From RHLJ01 sp965242845 (GTDB taxonomy: Bacteria; Bacteroidota; Rhodothermia; Balneolales; Balneolaceae): a DNA stretch of 64,000 bases. Below the pieces are notes generated by a model that was not told where the DNA came from, searched no databases, and worked only from the letters and a program-made list of their open reading frames with translations. The DNA is taken from positions 310,001 to 374,000 of the forward strand of contig CBDETC010000003.1 of the NCBI GenBank assembly GCA_965242845.1, written 5' to 3'. Within the stretch, counting starts at the first letter, position 1. Every line of letters begins with the position of its first letter. Shown here piece after piece: positions 53,424 through 62,542 of the stretch. Position numbers and translations under genes: made by a program.

Positions 53424-54703
53424 TGGATACCGCAGAACCACATACCACTTCAAATATAGTAGAGCATCTTTTCCGGCACCAATCGGGGAAGATGTCTGCT
53501 ATACTTACCCGGATTTTTGGGTTTAAAAATGCGGACCTGATTGAGGACATCATCCAGGAGACTTTTCTGTCTGCTATTAAGACCTGGAGTCTGAAAGGAG
53601 AGCCTGAAAACCCGGAAGCCTGGCTCATGCTTGTTGCAAAAAATAAGATCATAAATGAGTTAAATAAGCAAAAAAGGCATGCTGAGAAACGAGAGAAAGT
53701 ACACTTCGAGCAGGCTGAGGAAGAAATCGATGAGCTATTTCTCGATCATGAGATTAAAGACAGTCAGTTGAGATTGCTATTCGCGTGTTGTCATCCTGAC
53801 TTAAAACCTAAAGCCCAAATCATGCTTACACTAAAAGTGCTGTCTGGGTTTGGGGATAAGGAAATAGCCAATGCACTGCTTATGCAACCAGAAGCAGTGA
53901 AGAAAACCATTTTCAGGGCCAAGCAGCAGTTGAAGGAAAAACATGAAGTAATTGGAATTCCATTTTTATCGGCAGTAGCTGATCGTCTGGATATTGTACT
54001 TACTATTATTTACCTGATGTTTAACGAGGGGTATAAAACTACCCGAGGAGAGAAAATAATCAATGAGGAGCTTTGCTATGAAGCTATTCGATTATGCCTG
54101 CTTTTAGCTGAAATGGAAGATATAGATCAGGGAAAAATTTATGCCTTACTCTCGCTTATGTATTTCAGTTTGGCTCGATTCCCTTCCCGGGTAAATCAAC
54201 TCGGTGAGATTATAGAAATAGGAGAGCAAGACCGGACTAAATGGGATCAGTCCTTGATTGAAATGGGTTTTCACTTTTTGAAGAAATCGAGGCAAAGTAC
54301 CGAGTTAAGTCGCTTCCATTTAGAATCTACCATAGCTTCTATCCATTGCAGTAGCGACTCAATAGAAGAGACGGACTGGAGTATTATTTTGTACTGTTAT
54401 CAAAAACTCCTTGAGCTGAACGATTCTTTTGTAGTGAGATTAAATCACGCCATAGCACTGAGCAGGGTCTACGGTTTTGAGGAGGGAATTGAAATGCTCA
54501 AAAAGCTGGAGGAGGAATCAAAATCTTCAAAACGCCCGATGTTATATGCTGCCATTGCAGAAATGAATATGCAGCTAGGTAAGTATGATATTGCTAAATC
54601 TTACTACCAGGTGGCTCTTGACCAGTCAGACATAAATGCTGATCAGGCTTTTATTGGAAAAAAAATTCTGGAGTGTGATAAGAAAAACATCCAGAATAAT
54701 TAA
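53423..54703 (+). CDS. ECF42-type RNA polymerase sigma factor
   Basis: 426 residues. Region 2 (LTRIFGFKNADLIEDIIQETFLSA) and region 4 (LLFACCHPDLKPKAQIMLTLKVLSGFGDKEIANALLM) are followed by a long C-terminal TPR-like extension of about 200 residues, diagnostic of ECF42. It starts at GTG 53423, coupled to the DGPF gene. Neither an anti-sigma factor nor a signal sensor is nearby, consistent with ECF42, where the C-terminal domain is thought to regulate activity. Confidence 0.92.
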   Translation: MDTAEPHTTSNIVEHLFRHQSGKMSAILTRIFGFKNADLIEDIIQETFLSAIKTWSLKGEPENPEAWLMLVAKNKIINELNKQKRHAEKREKVHFEQAEEEIDELFLDHEIKDSQLRLLFACCHPDLKPKAQIMLTLKVLSGFGDKEIANALLMQPEAVKKTIFRAKQQLKEKHEVIGIPFLSAVADRLDIVLTIIYLMFNEGYKTTRGEKIINEELCYEAIRLCLLLAEMEDIDQGKIYALLSLMYFSLARFPSRVNQLGEIIEIGEQDRTKWDQSLIEMGFHFLKKSRQSTELSRFHLESTIASIHCSSDSIEETDWSIILYCYQKLLELNDSFVVRLNHAIALSRVYGFEEGIEMLKKLEEESKSSKRPMLYAAIAEMNMQLGKYDIAKSYYQVALDQSDINADQAFIGKKILECDKKNIQNN

Positions 54704-54710
54704 GTTCCAT

Positions 54711-54752
54711 AAAAAAAGAGAGCCACCCCTTTCACAGGGCAGCCCTCGCCAA
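54711..54752 (-). terminator. Possible terminator at the 3' end of the minus-strand kinase gene
   Basis: Read on the minus strand, GAGGGCTGCCCT ... AGGGGTGGCTCTC can fold with interruptions and ends in CTTTTTTT. It lies 38 bp after the kinase stop. The stem is imperfect, so confidence is moderate. Confidence 0.4.
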
Positions 54753-54789
54753 TAAACCTAACCAACTTTTCTGGGTATTATTAAGGGTA

Positions 54790-56601
54790 TTACAAGATGG
54801 CGCTGTGAGCGCCTTTTTTGTCTCTCTTTCTAAACGATATGGTTATGCAAGTTTTGTCTCCCTCAAATACTTCAATCTCTCCATGTAATTGACGCAATAG
54901 AACAGCGATCAATTCAGAAGCCAACCGATCTTCATTATTATCGATGAAGTCGAATCGGTTAGAGCCTTGAGCTCCACAAATCATAATTATAAACTGCTCC
55001 TTCTCAACACTTAGGCTGAAGGTAATTTGGTTATTTGAGTACAAATCAGGATTCGCTTTTGAAGCTATTCTGTTTGCTATCTCATTGAGGAGCATGCCAC
55101 AAGGAACAGCCTGATTCACATTTAGTAGAACAGGGTGTTTAGTTTCGGTAACAAATTCCAATCCGGAAGATTTAGAAAAAGAAGTGGTTAAGTCTTCCAC
55201 ATACTTCTGGAAGTTTATCCGGGTGAAATCTTCGTTGTTGTAAAGCAGCTCATGAATTTTGGCAATGGAATGAATCCTTGATTGAGTAGTTGTAAGCTGC
55301 TTCTTTGCGACTTCATCTGTTGAGTAAATATTCTCTAGACTTATAAGTCCGGATATGATAGCAAGATTGTTCTTTACTCTGTGGTGAATCTCCTGGAGAA
55401 GGATCTCATTTTCCTTCAGTTGATTCTCTATAGTTTTTCGAGCTTTATGCTGTTCCGAATGATCCACATAAATGCAAAAGATGGATACGATCTCTGTTTC
55501 AGCGTCATTCCATATTGGGAATACACTCATGATTACTGGAACAGCTTTCCCGGATTTAGTATATCGGAAGCTCTCTAAACTGACTTCTTCCCCTTCGATA
55601 ACCTTTTGAATTATTTGCTCAGCTTCAGTTTGTTCCGCTTCACCAACAATAAGATTAGGAAGAAATTGGCCTTTAATTTCAAATTCATCATAGCCAAAAA
55701 CAGATTCAAAGCTATGATTAGTTTCCTGGATATTTCCCTCTATATCTACAAGTGCAATTGCATTTGGGCTGGAATTAAAGAGTTTCCTAAAGAACCGCTC
55801 TTGTTGACGAATTGAGGTTAAGTCACGAAAACTAAGTATAGAGTGATTTGTTCCATCCTCACTAGGTACAAGTCGGTTTTTGAGTTCTACTAATACCTTC
55901 TTGTTAGATTTAGTCACAAACTCAAACTCGCCATGGTAAAAGTTATGCTGATCTCTCTTGCTAATGATTTCTATAATCTTTGGGTCATTCGCATCGATAA
56001 GAAATTCCCTTCTTTGGCCAACAAGTTCGGATAATTCATAACCCAGGATTTCGCATGCCATTGGATTGGCATCAAAAATTTTGCCATCCTGCTCAGCAAT
56101 GATGATACCATCCAGGCTATTTTTGAACTGCTCTTTATATCTCTCCTGGCTTAAATGGAGGCGAATACTTCGGTCTGTAAGGTTACTTTTCGCCTCCATT
56201 TCATGGCTTATATCTTCATTCATTACCAGGAAATGCTTTTTGTCCTCTAAAGCCGAAATTGTGAGGCAGTACCACTTCTTTGATTCCAGAACAAGTGGAT
56301 AGAGAACTTTTTCAGAATCCGACTCCCCTGTTAATACAGATTTATAAGCAATCATGAAGCGAAGAGCGAAGTCGTTGCTTCTGCTAAGCGGGTCCTGAAG
56401 TTTATTGAGAACATTCTCACCCATAAGAGGAAATGCCCACGTTTCTTCTACTAGATTACCAAGGCTTTGCCATTTCGCATTATGAGCAACCAGGTCTCCA
56501 TACTCATTCAATACAGCAACCTGTGCTGGCAATGCGGATAATACCTGCTGGCTTATCGCATTCAGCTCAATAGATGTATAAAAATGGTTGGAGCGTATCA
56601 T
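54790..56601 (-). CDS. PAS sensor histidine kinase (HisKA_2 type) with degenerate ATPase
   Basis: 603 residues, soluble. Three PAS regions span about 15-385 (for example IIIAEQDGKIFDANPMACEI and ALVDIEGNIQETNHSFESVF). The phosphoacceptor block is LLQEIHHRVKNNLAIISGLI (HisKA_2). The ATPase domain that follows keeps L-N-E (GMLLNEIANRIASKA) but the second N-box Asn is gone. Its G1 box, normally D-N-G-x-G, reads ICGAQGSNRFD, and the G2-type S-L-G-L is LASELIA. It therefore may not bind ATP normally and could be a signalling partner only. It lies 165 bp downstream of the response-regulator gene. Confidence 0.85.
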   Translation of the reverse strand: MIRSNHFYTSIELNAISQQVLSALPAQVAVLNEYGDLVAHNAKWQSLGNLVEETWAFPLMGENVLNKLQDPLSRSNDFALRFMIAYKSVLTGESDSEKVLYPLVLESKKWYCLTISALEDKKHFLVMNEDISHEMEAKSNLTDRSIRLHLSQERYKEQFKNSLDGIIIAEQDGKIFDANPMACEILGYELSELVGQRREFLIDANDPKIIEIISKRDQHNFYHGEFEFVTKSNKKVLVELKNRLVPSEDGTNHSILSFRDLTSIRQQERFFRKLFNSSPNAIALVDIEGNIQETNHSFESVFGYDEFEIKGQFLPNLIVGEAEQTEAEQIIQKVIEGEEVSLESFRYTKSGKAVPVIMSVFPIWNDAETEIVSIFCIYVDHSEQHKARKTIENQLKENEILLQEIHHRVKNNLAIISGLISLENIYSTDEVAKKQLTTTQSRIHSIAKIHELLYNNEDFTRINFQKYVEDLTTSFSKSSGLEFVTETKHPVLLNVNQAVPCGMLLNEIANRIASKANPDLYSNNQITFSLSVEKEQFIIMICGAQGSNRFDFIDNNEDRLASELIAVLLRQLHGEIEVFEGDKTCITISFRKRDKKGAHSAIL

Positions 56602-56766
56602 TGTTGTACCAATTATTTTTTCTGGTACAAAATTACCCCTCTCTTTACTTATGGGTAAGACGTGAAAGACCTAATTTTAAAATTAGGCGTTTTCACCTAG
56701 ATATATAAAAAGCCTTTAATACAGAGCATTGAATGATTAAAGAACGATAATCAAATAGGGGGTCAT

Positions 56767-57426
56767 TTACTCTCCAAATAGGTTGTTCTCCAATGCAAAC
56801 TTAACGAGCCCAGCAGTATTCTTAGCTCCTATTTTTTGAAGTAAGTTTCTTCGATGTGCATCAACGGTTCTGACACTTATGAAAAGTTCTTCAGCAATTT
56901 CCTGGTTGGTGTATTCATCAACAATTAAACGTAATACATCTTTCTCCCGGTCGGTGATTTGAACATGTAAATCACCAGCTTTTTTACTTAACTCAGGATT
57001 TACCATATCCTGGAGAATAGACTGAGCAGCTTCTTCACTGAAATAATGGCTCCCTTCCATTATTTTTTGAATTGCCAGATTTAATTCCTGTTGGCTGGAG
57101 CTTTTGAGGATATATCCAGACGCTCCTACTTCAATCATCTTTCGGATATGTTGTTGCTCATTAACCATGGTTAAAGCAAGTACCTTAATATCCGGATTAC
57201 TTTTTTTCACCTGCTGGGTAGCTTCAATACCGTCTAGAACAGGCATATTAATATCCATGATGATAAGATCGATTTTTTGCTCCGGAGAATTAATTAGGTC
57301 TACAGCTTCCTGACCATTTCCTGCTTCACCAACGATAACCAAATTAGCTTCGCTCTTGAGGAGGGATTTTATTCCATCCCGAACAATTTTATGATCATCG
57401 ACAATAAGTATCTGGACTTTTTCCAT
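56767..57426 (-). CDS. NarL/LuxR-family response regulator
   Basis: 219 residues. The receiver domain has the acidic pair D10/D11, phosphoacceptor D58 (LIIMDINMPVLDG) and a conserved Lys in GASGYILKSS. The C-terminal LuxR-type HTH is ITDREKDVLRLIVDEYTNQE ... SVRTVDAHRRNLLQK. It lies 9 bp after the upstream HisKA_3 kinase, its obvious cognate kinase. Confidence 0.93.
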   Translation of the reverse strand: MEKVQILIVDDHKIVRDGIKSLLKSEANLVIVGEAGNGQEAVDLINSPEQKIDLIIMDINMPVLDGIEATQQVKKSNPDIKVLALTMVNEQQHIRKMIEVGASGYILKSSSQQELNLAIQKIMEGSHYFSEEAAQSILQDMVNPELSKKAGDLHVQITDREKDVLRLIVDEYTNQEIAEELFISVRTVDAHRRNLLQKIGAKNTAGLVKFALENNLFGE

Positions 57427-57435
57427 AGGGCTATT

Positions 57436-59211
57436 TCAGTCTTGATCATTATTTAATGGAATACTTACAGAAATCAAAGTACCTCGATCTTTCCTGGTTT
57501 CGATATCAAAAATTCCCCCCATTATAAAAACCCTGGTTTTAATACTTCGAAGTCCAAGCCCAGCATTGAAATCAGAATTTGAGCCGTCGAAACCTACCCC
57601 ATTATCTTCGATGGTAAGCATCAGGTCAACTTTATCCTTTATTAGTTGGATAGATACTTTGGTAGCGTCGGAGTGCTTTATGATATTGTTCAGGCATTCC
57701 TGGATAATTCGGTAAATATTGATCCGCTTTTTTCGGGACAGATCTTCTTTCTCAATATTATAGTAGTAGCTGAACGTAATTTTTTTATTCTTCTCCACAT
57801 TAGCGATTAATTCCTGTACAGCAATTGCCAATCCATAATTCTCAATAACCTGCGGCATCAGATTATGGGAGAGGTTGCGCGTTTCAACCATAGCCTGTTT
57901 TAGATAAGAAACTGCTTTATTGAATTGTTCCAGGCTTTCTTCGCTAAAGGCTTCGGTCTCTTTTTTTAATGAGTCGAGGTTCATATAAGAGGCGGCTAAA
58001 TACTGACCGATGCCATCATGGAGCTCTTGAGCAAGTCTGGTTCTTTCCCTGTTTTCTCCCTCCACTAATGCAGAAAATACTTTTTCCTCGGCTTTTCGCT
58101 GAGCGGTGATGTCTTTAATAGTAGCCATTCGATATTCTTTACCAAAGTAACTTATCTGTGCCGTAGTTACCTCTACATAAATCTCTTCACCCGATTTGGT
58201 AAGGTTCTTCCATTCTGCGGTAGGAGCAGGTTTTCCATGGTACTTTTTAGCTCGTTCGATTACGCGTTCCATTTCTTCAGGAGGATGGATGTCGAACATA
58301 GAGATGCCGGTTATTTCGTTTCTGTCATAACCATAAAGCTTTAAGGCGGCATCATTCGCTTCTACAAACTGCAGAGTGACTGGATCAAAAATTGATTTAG
58401 GCATCGGGCTTTCATGAAAAAGTATCCGGTATTTTTCTTCTGAATCCCGGAGAGCCTGCCGCTGTTTTTTATCATCGCTGATATTTACCAGTGCCCCAAC
58501 AAGCTCTATTGCCTTACCAGCTTCGTCTCTAATGAAATACCCTTTATCTAACACATGAATAATTTCGCCATTGGGGTGAAGAAACCTGTATTGATAATTC
58601 CAGTGTGTATGGGAGGAGTTTTTTATTTTTTCGAAGTGGACGTTTAATGATTCTATGTCTTCAGGATGGATGAGAGTTTTTAGCCATGAGAAGCTATGAC
58701 CTATTTCTTCGGGTTTAAATCCGAAATGAGTTTCCCAGCCCCGACTCCACCAAACGTTATCGCGAAGTAAATCCCATTCATATAGAACATCATTAGTAGC
58801 TTTGGAAATGAGTTCAAACCGTTTCTGCTCTTTCGAAAGGGTATTCTCCATTTGTCGTTGCTTTTCAACATCAATGCCAATGCCAATACTTATTTCTTCA
58901 TTTAAAGCGACTCTGGCCCAGCGCTGAATTCGTATATCCCCTTTTTTAGTTGTTACCGGGAATTCCCCCCAGGTGCCATCAAACCTGCTCGCAATTTCTT
59001 CAGCTCTTTTGCGGTCTTGTTCGTTTTTAATAAAAGCTTCGAGTATAGATAATGCCCTCACCTCTTCATTAGTCCATCCCAGCACCCTTTCAAATTCCTT
59101 ATTTATTTGAATAGACTTATCGGTACGGTTATACATAATCATGAGCACAGGAATAGAATTAAATATCCTGGAAAGGAGTGGGTTGGCTTCATCCACGTTA
59201 GACTCGATCAT
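57436..59211 (-). CDS. PAS sensor histidine kinase, HisKA_3 (NarX-like) type
   Basis: 591 residues without a membrane span. Three PAS domains span about 10-375 (the third with EANDAALKLYGYDRNEITGI). The HisKA_3 dimerisation/phosphoacceptor helix is RTRLAQELHDGIGQYLAASY (His in L-H-D). An intact ATPase domain has IIQECLNNIIKHS and LTIEDNGVGFDG. It is a cytoplasmic sensor for the NarL-type regulator downstream. The pair is transcribed away from the motor operon at 59602. Confidence 0.93.
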   Translation of the reverse strand: MIESNVDEANPLLSRIFNSIPVLMIMYNRTDKSIQINKEFERVLGWTNEEVRALSILEAFIKNEQDRKRAEEIASRFDGTWGEFPVTTKKGDIRIQRWARVALNEEISIGIGIDVEKQRQMENTLSKEQKRFELISKATNDVLYEWDLLRDNVWWSRGWETHFGFKPEEIGHSFSWLKTLIHPEDIESLNVHFEKIKNSSHTHWNYQYRFLHPNGEIIHVLDKGYFIRDEAGKAIELVGALVNISDDKKQRQALRDSEEKYRILFHESPMPKSIFDPVTLQFVEANDAALKLYGYDRNEITGISMFDIHPPEEMERVIERAKKYHGKPAPTAEWKNLTKSGEEIYVEVTTAQISYFGKEYRMATIKDITAQRKAEEKVFSALVEGENRERTRLAQELHDGIGQYLAASYMNLDSLKKETEAFSEESLEQFNKAVSYLKQAMVETRNLSHNLMPQVIENYGLAIAVQELIANVEKNKKITFSYYYNIEKEDLSRKKRINIYRIIQECLNNIIKHSDATKVSIQLIKDKVDLMLTIEDNGVGFDGSNSDFNAGLGLRSIKTRVFIMGGIFDIETRKDRGTLISVSIPLNNDQD

Positions 59212-59343
59212 AATTACTGTTAATTGACTCTAGCCTACAAATAAACCGCTACTGTTGCAAGAATATATGTACTAATATCTTGCTCTTATTTACATGCCCT
59301 TGTCTTAATTAGGGTGTCTTGGGGTAGATTTTCCGCAGAAGTA

Positions 59344-59371
59344 AGTGTCGATTCCAAAAATAGTCGACACT
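59344..59371. promoter_or_regulatory. Inverted repeat in the kinase/motor intergenic region
   Basis: AGTGTCGA-12 bp-TCGACACT is a perfect 8-bp inverted repeat in the 390-bp space between divergent genes. It is positioned to regulate either side. A dimeric regulator site or an RNA hairpin are both possible. The rest of the gap (59212-59601) is AT-rich with no gene seen. Confidence 0.45.
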
Positions 59372-59528
59372 ACAACATTAGAGTATTTGTGGATAATTGA
59401 ACGGGCATTTGTCTAAAAAGGGGTTGTAGGAGCATTTAAAGTGCAAAAATAAGTGTTTTTGGGTGGTAAGAAGGTGGTAGAATTATGTAGTTTTTTTAAA
59501 TAATAATGTGGAAAACTTGTTTTTTTTC

Positions 59529-59545
59529 CGGATACTTGGTGTCCG
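59529..59545. repeat. Small hairpin upstream of the fused FliF-FliG gene
   Basis: CGGATAC-ttg-GTGTCCG (one G-T pair) lies 57 bp before ATG 59602. It could be part of the 5' leader; no T-run follows, so it is not a terminator. Confidence 0.35.
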
Positions 59546-59601
59546 AATTTAAAATCTTCTACAAAAAAGACGATTAAACTAATCCTATTGGGGTTTGAAA
59601 T

Positions 59602-61428
59602 ATGAATGGGATAACAAAAAAATGGCTGCTCACCATTTGGATTGCTATCTATGGAGTAGTAGCATATGCACAAACCTTACCGGGGCAATCGGTTGCACCT
59701 GATATTCAGGAAGAGGCAACCAAGTACGAACGGTATTATGAGGTAGTACTCGATAATGCTTTATCAGATTATTATAAAGCAGGTACCTTTATAGTAGATG
59801 TGAAAGCAACCTTAGAGCGCGTTTTAGTTCCAACCGGTTATGAAGTGGTGGAAGGTGAGGAAGCTATTCAAATTGAGAACCTGCCTGGATTACCAGTTAT
59901 CCCACCAAACTTAAGAGCCTCCACGGAACCTACAAGAGATAGTCTTAAAGCTTCAGGCTTTGATACACGGTTTCGCCTTACCAATCTCAATATTAAAGTA
60001 CTGGTTGATACTTCTTATAGTGATGAAGACGTAGATTTCGTAGAGGAAGCGGCTTCACTAATATCCAATGCGGATCGGTTCAGAGGAGATATTGTAACGG
60101 TTGAAAAGAAGGTATTTCCAAGAAGTGCACGAGCAATTGAGCAAGATGATCAAAGAGCTCAGCAAACCAGCCCTGCACAGGACGATCAAATTGAACGTAT
60201 TCAGCCTCCTCAAAATGAAATAGCCGAAGAAAGGATGTTTCTGGGTATCGATTGGAATAATCCTCAACACCTCATGTATGTTATAGCAGGATTGGGTGTG
60301 CTCCTATTAATAGCGCTGCTATATGCGATTATGAAAAATCCCAAAAGAGAAGAGCAGCCTCCGTATCCATATCCTTTATTCGACCAAATGAATGGTCCTC
60401 AAGCAATCCCTACAGAAAAAGAAGCTCCTTCCGGGCCAGATGCCAAAACATTAGCAGCTTTTGAAGAAGACAAAACCTATCTAACTAATGCAGTAATCAG
60501 TAGCCCAAGGTTAGTCGCAGATTTGGTTCAACAATGGATAGCCAGTGATGATGAACAAGGAGTGATTCGTGCTGTACGAGGTTTTTCAAGTGTTGACGAG
60601 AAGCTTTTAAATGTATTAGAACCACATTTGGATGCACAGACTTTTGAGACCATACGCTTTGGTATGGCAAATATGGATGCCATTCCGGTTGACGAACGTA
60701 TTGAGGAGGCCAAAAACTTTAGAAGAAGTGTACAACAGATACAGACTTCTAAAGATGCTTCTGACTCAGGATCTAATTTATTTGACTTCGTGTACCAGCT
60801 TACTGATCAGCAGCTTCTTCATCTAATGAAAGAAGAGTCAGACGAAATGGTAGCTATTTTACTTGCTCAGGTAGCCGGTGAAAGAGCAGGGGTTATTCTC
60901 CAAAAGCTCGATGATCAAAAACGAATCTCTATTCTTCTGAAGATGGGTAAGATTAATAATATTCCCATCTCGGTATATAAAAAGGTGGCATCACACTTCT
61001 CCAATAAGGCCCTTTCCGTTTCTGACATGAAATACGTGGCTGCAGATGGGGTTGATAGTATTCTTACAACCATCGAGACTCTTCCACTTTCAGAGCAGGA
61101 CAACTATGTCCGTTCAATTGCAGAACAGGATCTTAATCTTGCTAAGAAAATCAAGAAATTCTTCATTGGTTTTGATGATCTGCCAAAAGTTAAGGATGAG
61201 TTCGTCCAGGCAGCGCTTGAGGAAATCCCTACAGAAACTATGATTCTTGCTTTAAGAACCGCTCCTGCCGCTGTAAGAGAAAAAGTATTACGTGTGCGAC
61301 CTAAACGAGAGCAGCAGCTAATTCTTTCAGAAATCCAGAATCCAAGCGAAGCTAGTACGAAAGAGATTGAGGATGCTCAAAAAGTAGTGCTCTACGCGGT
61401 TCGAAGAAAAATGAAAACTGAGGGATAG
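59602..61428 (+). CDS. FliF-FliG fusion protein (flagellar-like motor ring)
   Basis: 608 residues combining parts normally made as two flagellar proteins. The signal peptide (1-23) is followed by a periplasmic region of about 200 residues. Its residues 128-172 (INIKVLVDTSYSDEDV-like start, then FRGDIVTVEKKVF) match the last ring-building motif of FliF. A membrane helix spans about 223-245 (YVIAGLGVLLLIALLYAI). Residues 298-317 (VISSPRLVADLVQQWIASDD) resemble the FliF C-terminal tail that binds FliG. Residues 318-608 match FliG N, middle and C domains: LMKEESDEMVAILLAQVAGE, then FDDLPKVKDEFVQ, ALRTAPAAVREKVL and a final EDAQKVVLYAVRRK. FliF's N-terminal membrane span and first ring modules are absent. 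First gene of the operon. Confidence 0.88.
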   Translation: MNGITKKWLLTIWIAIYGVVAYAQTLPGQSVAPDIQEEATKYERYYEVVLDNALSDYYKAGTFIVDVKATLERVLVPTGYEVVEGEEAIQIENLPGLPVIPPNLRASTEPTRDSLKASGFDTRFRLTNLNIKVLVDTSYSDEDVDFVEEAASLISNADRFRGDIVTVEKKVFPRSARAIEQDDQRAQQTSPAQDDQIERIQPPQNEIAEERMFLGIDWNNPQHLMYVIAGLGVLLLIALLYAIMKNPKREEQPPYPYPLFDQMNGPQAIPTEKEAPSGPDAKTLAAFEEDKTYLTNAVISSPRLVADLVQQWIASDDEQGVIRAVRGFSSVDEKLLNVLEPHLDAQTFETIRFGMANMDAIPVDERIEEAKNFRRSVQQIQTSKDASDSGSNLFDFVYQLTDQQLLHLMKEESDEMVAILLAQVAGERAGVILQKLDDQKRISILLKMGKINNIPISVYKKVASHFSNKALSVSDMKYVAADGVDSILTTIETLPLSEQDNYVRSIAEQDLNLAKKIKKFFIGFDDLPKVKDEFVQAALEEIPTETMILALRTAPAAVREKVLRVRPKREQQLILSEIQNPSEASTKEIEDAQKVVLYAVRRKMKTEG

Positions 61429-61432
61429 GTCA

Positions 61433-62542
61433 ATGAAGAAGCGTTTTAGTGTAGTACTTCTGGGGCTCACCTGTTTTTTTCTAAACTCGTCAGATATTCT
61501 ATATGCGCAGTCCTTTGAATCTGGTGATCCTTACCTGATGGATCAGATTATGGAGGATATGGAACAGGAACTAAATGATGTTCCTGCAAATATCAGACGT
61601 GTTGCAGTATATAAAATCAATTATAGCTCACTTCGGTTTACCAACGAAGAGATTGAGTATATACGCTCTGAAATAGAATACGCCTTTCGTCAGTATGCGG
61701 GGCTAATCGTTTTATCGCCGCCAGAATTAGAGCCCAATGACAAAATGAAGATCGTTGGGAGTGATAGTACTCTTCAGATACTAAATATCAGAGGGAGGTC
61801 ATTAGCGGATGTTTCTCCTGAGTTATTGTTAGAGATTACAGAAAAGTATGGGGTACAGGGATTAATTGAGTTATCAGTTCAGCGAAGAACTCCAGAAGGG
61901 CTGGTAGTAGCTCTTCGGATGATGAACCCTCAATCCAGGGAGATTGTATGGACTAAAAGTTTTGTCTCCAACGAAAAGCCGGTAGTGGAAGAGTTTGATA
62001 AGGGGAAAACACATGTAATAAAATTTGGCGTTGGAAGCCGAACCGGGAATAACATTTTTACTCCTGATAGCTTAGTTGCCAGAGATAGTAGCTTTGTTGC
62101 GGGAGATAGTACCCTTTCTGATATAATCGTAGATATAGGAGCTACCTATACATACCGGCAGCCCTTAAATAAAGAAAATAGTGCCTACCTTGGATTTACA
62201 GGTGGATTTCATGTGCTTCGTCCTCGTGAAGCTGATGAGTTTAAAATGACCCTGCTTGAGTTTGGTGTAACCTATTACCAGGCAATAGGGCAAAAAATAG
62301 AGGATATAGATGCCTATAGAGTGGCATTTTACCTTAATGGAAATGTTCAGTTTCCACTTGGGAAAGAAGACGGACAAATGTTCTCTGCAAGCCCCGGATT
62401 ACTTCTCAATTTGACAGAGAATTTAGGCATAGCAGTGTATAGCAATATTACCCTTTCGGGCGAAACAATTACACTGGAAAACACACAACAAGTAACCTTT
62501 GATAAACTAAGCTATGGTATCCAGGGAATTATTCGATTCTAA
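61433..62542 (+). CDS. Outer-membrane protein with FlgO/CsgG-like N-domain and beta-barrel C-terminus
   Basis: 369 residues, starting 5 bp after the FliF-FliG stop. The signal peptide ends ILYAQSF. Residues about 50-190 (NIRRVAVYKINYSSL, IRSEIEYAFRQYAGLIVLSP, YGVQGLIELSVQRRTPEGL and REIVWTKSF) follow the pattern of the FlgO/CsgG/LpoB-like group of envelope assembly proteins. The C-terminal part (about 230-369) is an alternating beta-strand barrel ending GIQGIIRF with a terminal Phe. It is plausibly the outer-membrane anchor of the motor complex; the family match is by pattern only. Confidence 0.65.
   Translation: MKKRFSVVLLGLTCFFLNSSDILYAQSFESGDPYLMDQIMEDMEQELNDVPANIRRVAVYKINYSSLRFTNEEIEYIRSEIEYAFRQYAGLIVLSPPELEPNDKMKIVGSDSTLQILNIRGRSLADVSPELLLEITEKYGVQGLIELSVQRRTPEGLVVALRMMNPQSREIVWTKSFVSNEKPVVEEFDKGKTHVIKFGVGSRTGNNIFTPDSLVARDSSFVAGDSTLSDIIVDIGATYTYRQPLNKENSAYLGFTGGFHVLRPREADEFKMTLLEFGVTYYQAIGQKIEDIDAYRVAFYLNGNVQFPLGKEDGQMFSASPGLLLNLTENLGIAVYSNITLSGETITLENTQQVTFDKLSYGIQGIIRF

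Noticed and set aside
59602..61428. Type III secretion ring protein SctJ/YscJ
   Set aside because: SctJ lacks any FliG part; the full FliG-like half and the RBM3-like motif point to FliF instead.
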